Positions 63,541-64,000 of a stretch of 64,000 nucleotides of DNA are shown here, in pieces. Position 1 is the stretch's first letter, and each line of letters begins with the position of its first letter. Origin of the DNA: Trichoplax sp. H2 (lineage: Eukaryota > Placozoa > Uniplacotomia > Trichoplacea). The position numbers and the translations under genes are program-made. The notes beneath the pieces were generated by a model. It worked only from the letters and a program-made list of their open reading frames with translations. It ran no database searches and was not told where the DNA came from. Location of the stretch: assembly GCA_003344405.1 (NCBI GenBank), contig NOWV01000092.1, positions 62,001 to 126,000 on the forward strand, given 5' to 3'.

Positions 63541-64000
63541 AAAACGGAAGATGTGTACCAGACCGTACCAGTTGTAACGGTACTAACGGTAGAATCGATT
63601 GGAAACTGGATACTACCCGGATAGCACTAGACGAGAGCTTAGTCGAGGTCGCTGATCGCTTTGATGTTTTGTTCATCCTTTTTCTATTAGTCAACAACAA
63701 AATTAAAATTGATTGCATTACCCGACTCTAATTTATCAACATAAAGACGAGCAATATCGGCTTTCCAGGCTAAAAGAAGGAAAGAGTCAATATACCAAGA
63801 GTCAGTTCAAGCAATCTGAACAATTGGAACCTTGGTACAATAGCTACAAACCGTTATTATAACGGTCGGAAAGTTGACAACCTATCCATTTTTTTTCTAT
63901 TCATATTCTTCTGGCGATACGTCGATCGATTTCCTGCTTGCCAATATTATCATCCATTCAACACTTTCCTATTCCAATTTTTGAAGGAGGTATATCATTA
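63541..64000. other. Right-edge intergenic sequence
   Basis: A 68-codon plus frame (63525-63731) overlaps the end of the 127-bp repeat and shows no domain. I see no supported exon before the window ends. Confidence 0.4.

Overview
The window is AT-rich nuclear DNA from an animal. Every recognisable gene is broken into many short exons by GT-AG introns, mostly about 60-400 bp with a few of 1-3 kb, and the proteins are strongly metazoan in type. Gene content, compact AT-rich introns and retained animal gene linkage fit an early-branching animal such as a placozoan (Trichoplax or Hoilungia). That assignment is inference; no rRNA or other taxonomic marker is present.

Layout: 68-806 (+) is the 3' end of an RSL1D1-type ribosomal L1-domain gene. 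It converges on 2923-13156 (-), a complete USP7 ubiquitin protease gene whose catalytic exons I could place base by base. A 3.2-kb intergenic stretch with a ~135-bp satellite follows. 16352-19870 (-) is a two-exon HAPSTR1 (C16orf72) homologue. A 1.3-kb spacer rich in GTAC palindromes separates it from the divergent gene 21159-28978 (+), XPO6 (exportin-6), for which I placed 24 exons that join in frame into 1,133 residues. 28979-32407 holds nothing I can support. 32408-37496 (-) is a multi-exon alpha-helical, HEAT/ARM-like gene that I could not name and whose 5' end I could not find. 37.8-39.1 kb carries three diverged ~390-bp tandem repeats. 43264-58534 (+) is a complete non-muscle/smooth-type myosin II heavy chain. 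58535-64000 is 3' UTR plus intergenic DNA with at least three separate tandem-repeat families.

No CRISPR array, insertion sequence, viral gene or microbial-type defence system was seen. The most striking point is linkage. To my knowledge RSL1D1, USP7, HAPSTR1, XPO6 and MYH11 all lie on the short arm of human chromosome 16, with USP7 and HAPSTR1 neighbours in both genomes, so the window looks like a surviving piece of an ancestral animal linkage group. By function, USP7 and HAPSTR1 (a partner of the E3 ligase HUWE1) both act in ubiquitin and stress control, and XPO6 exports actin-profilin from the nucleus while myosin II works on cytoplasmic actin. There is no sign of an operon; co-location is more likely inherited linkage than co-regulation.
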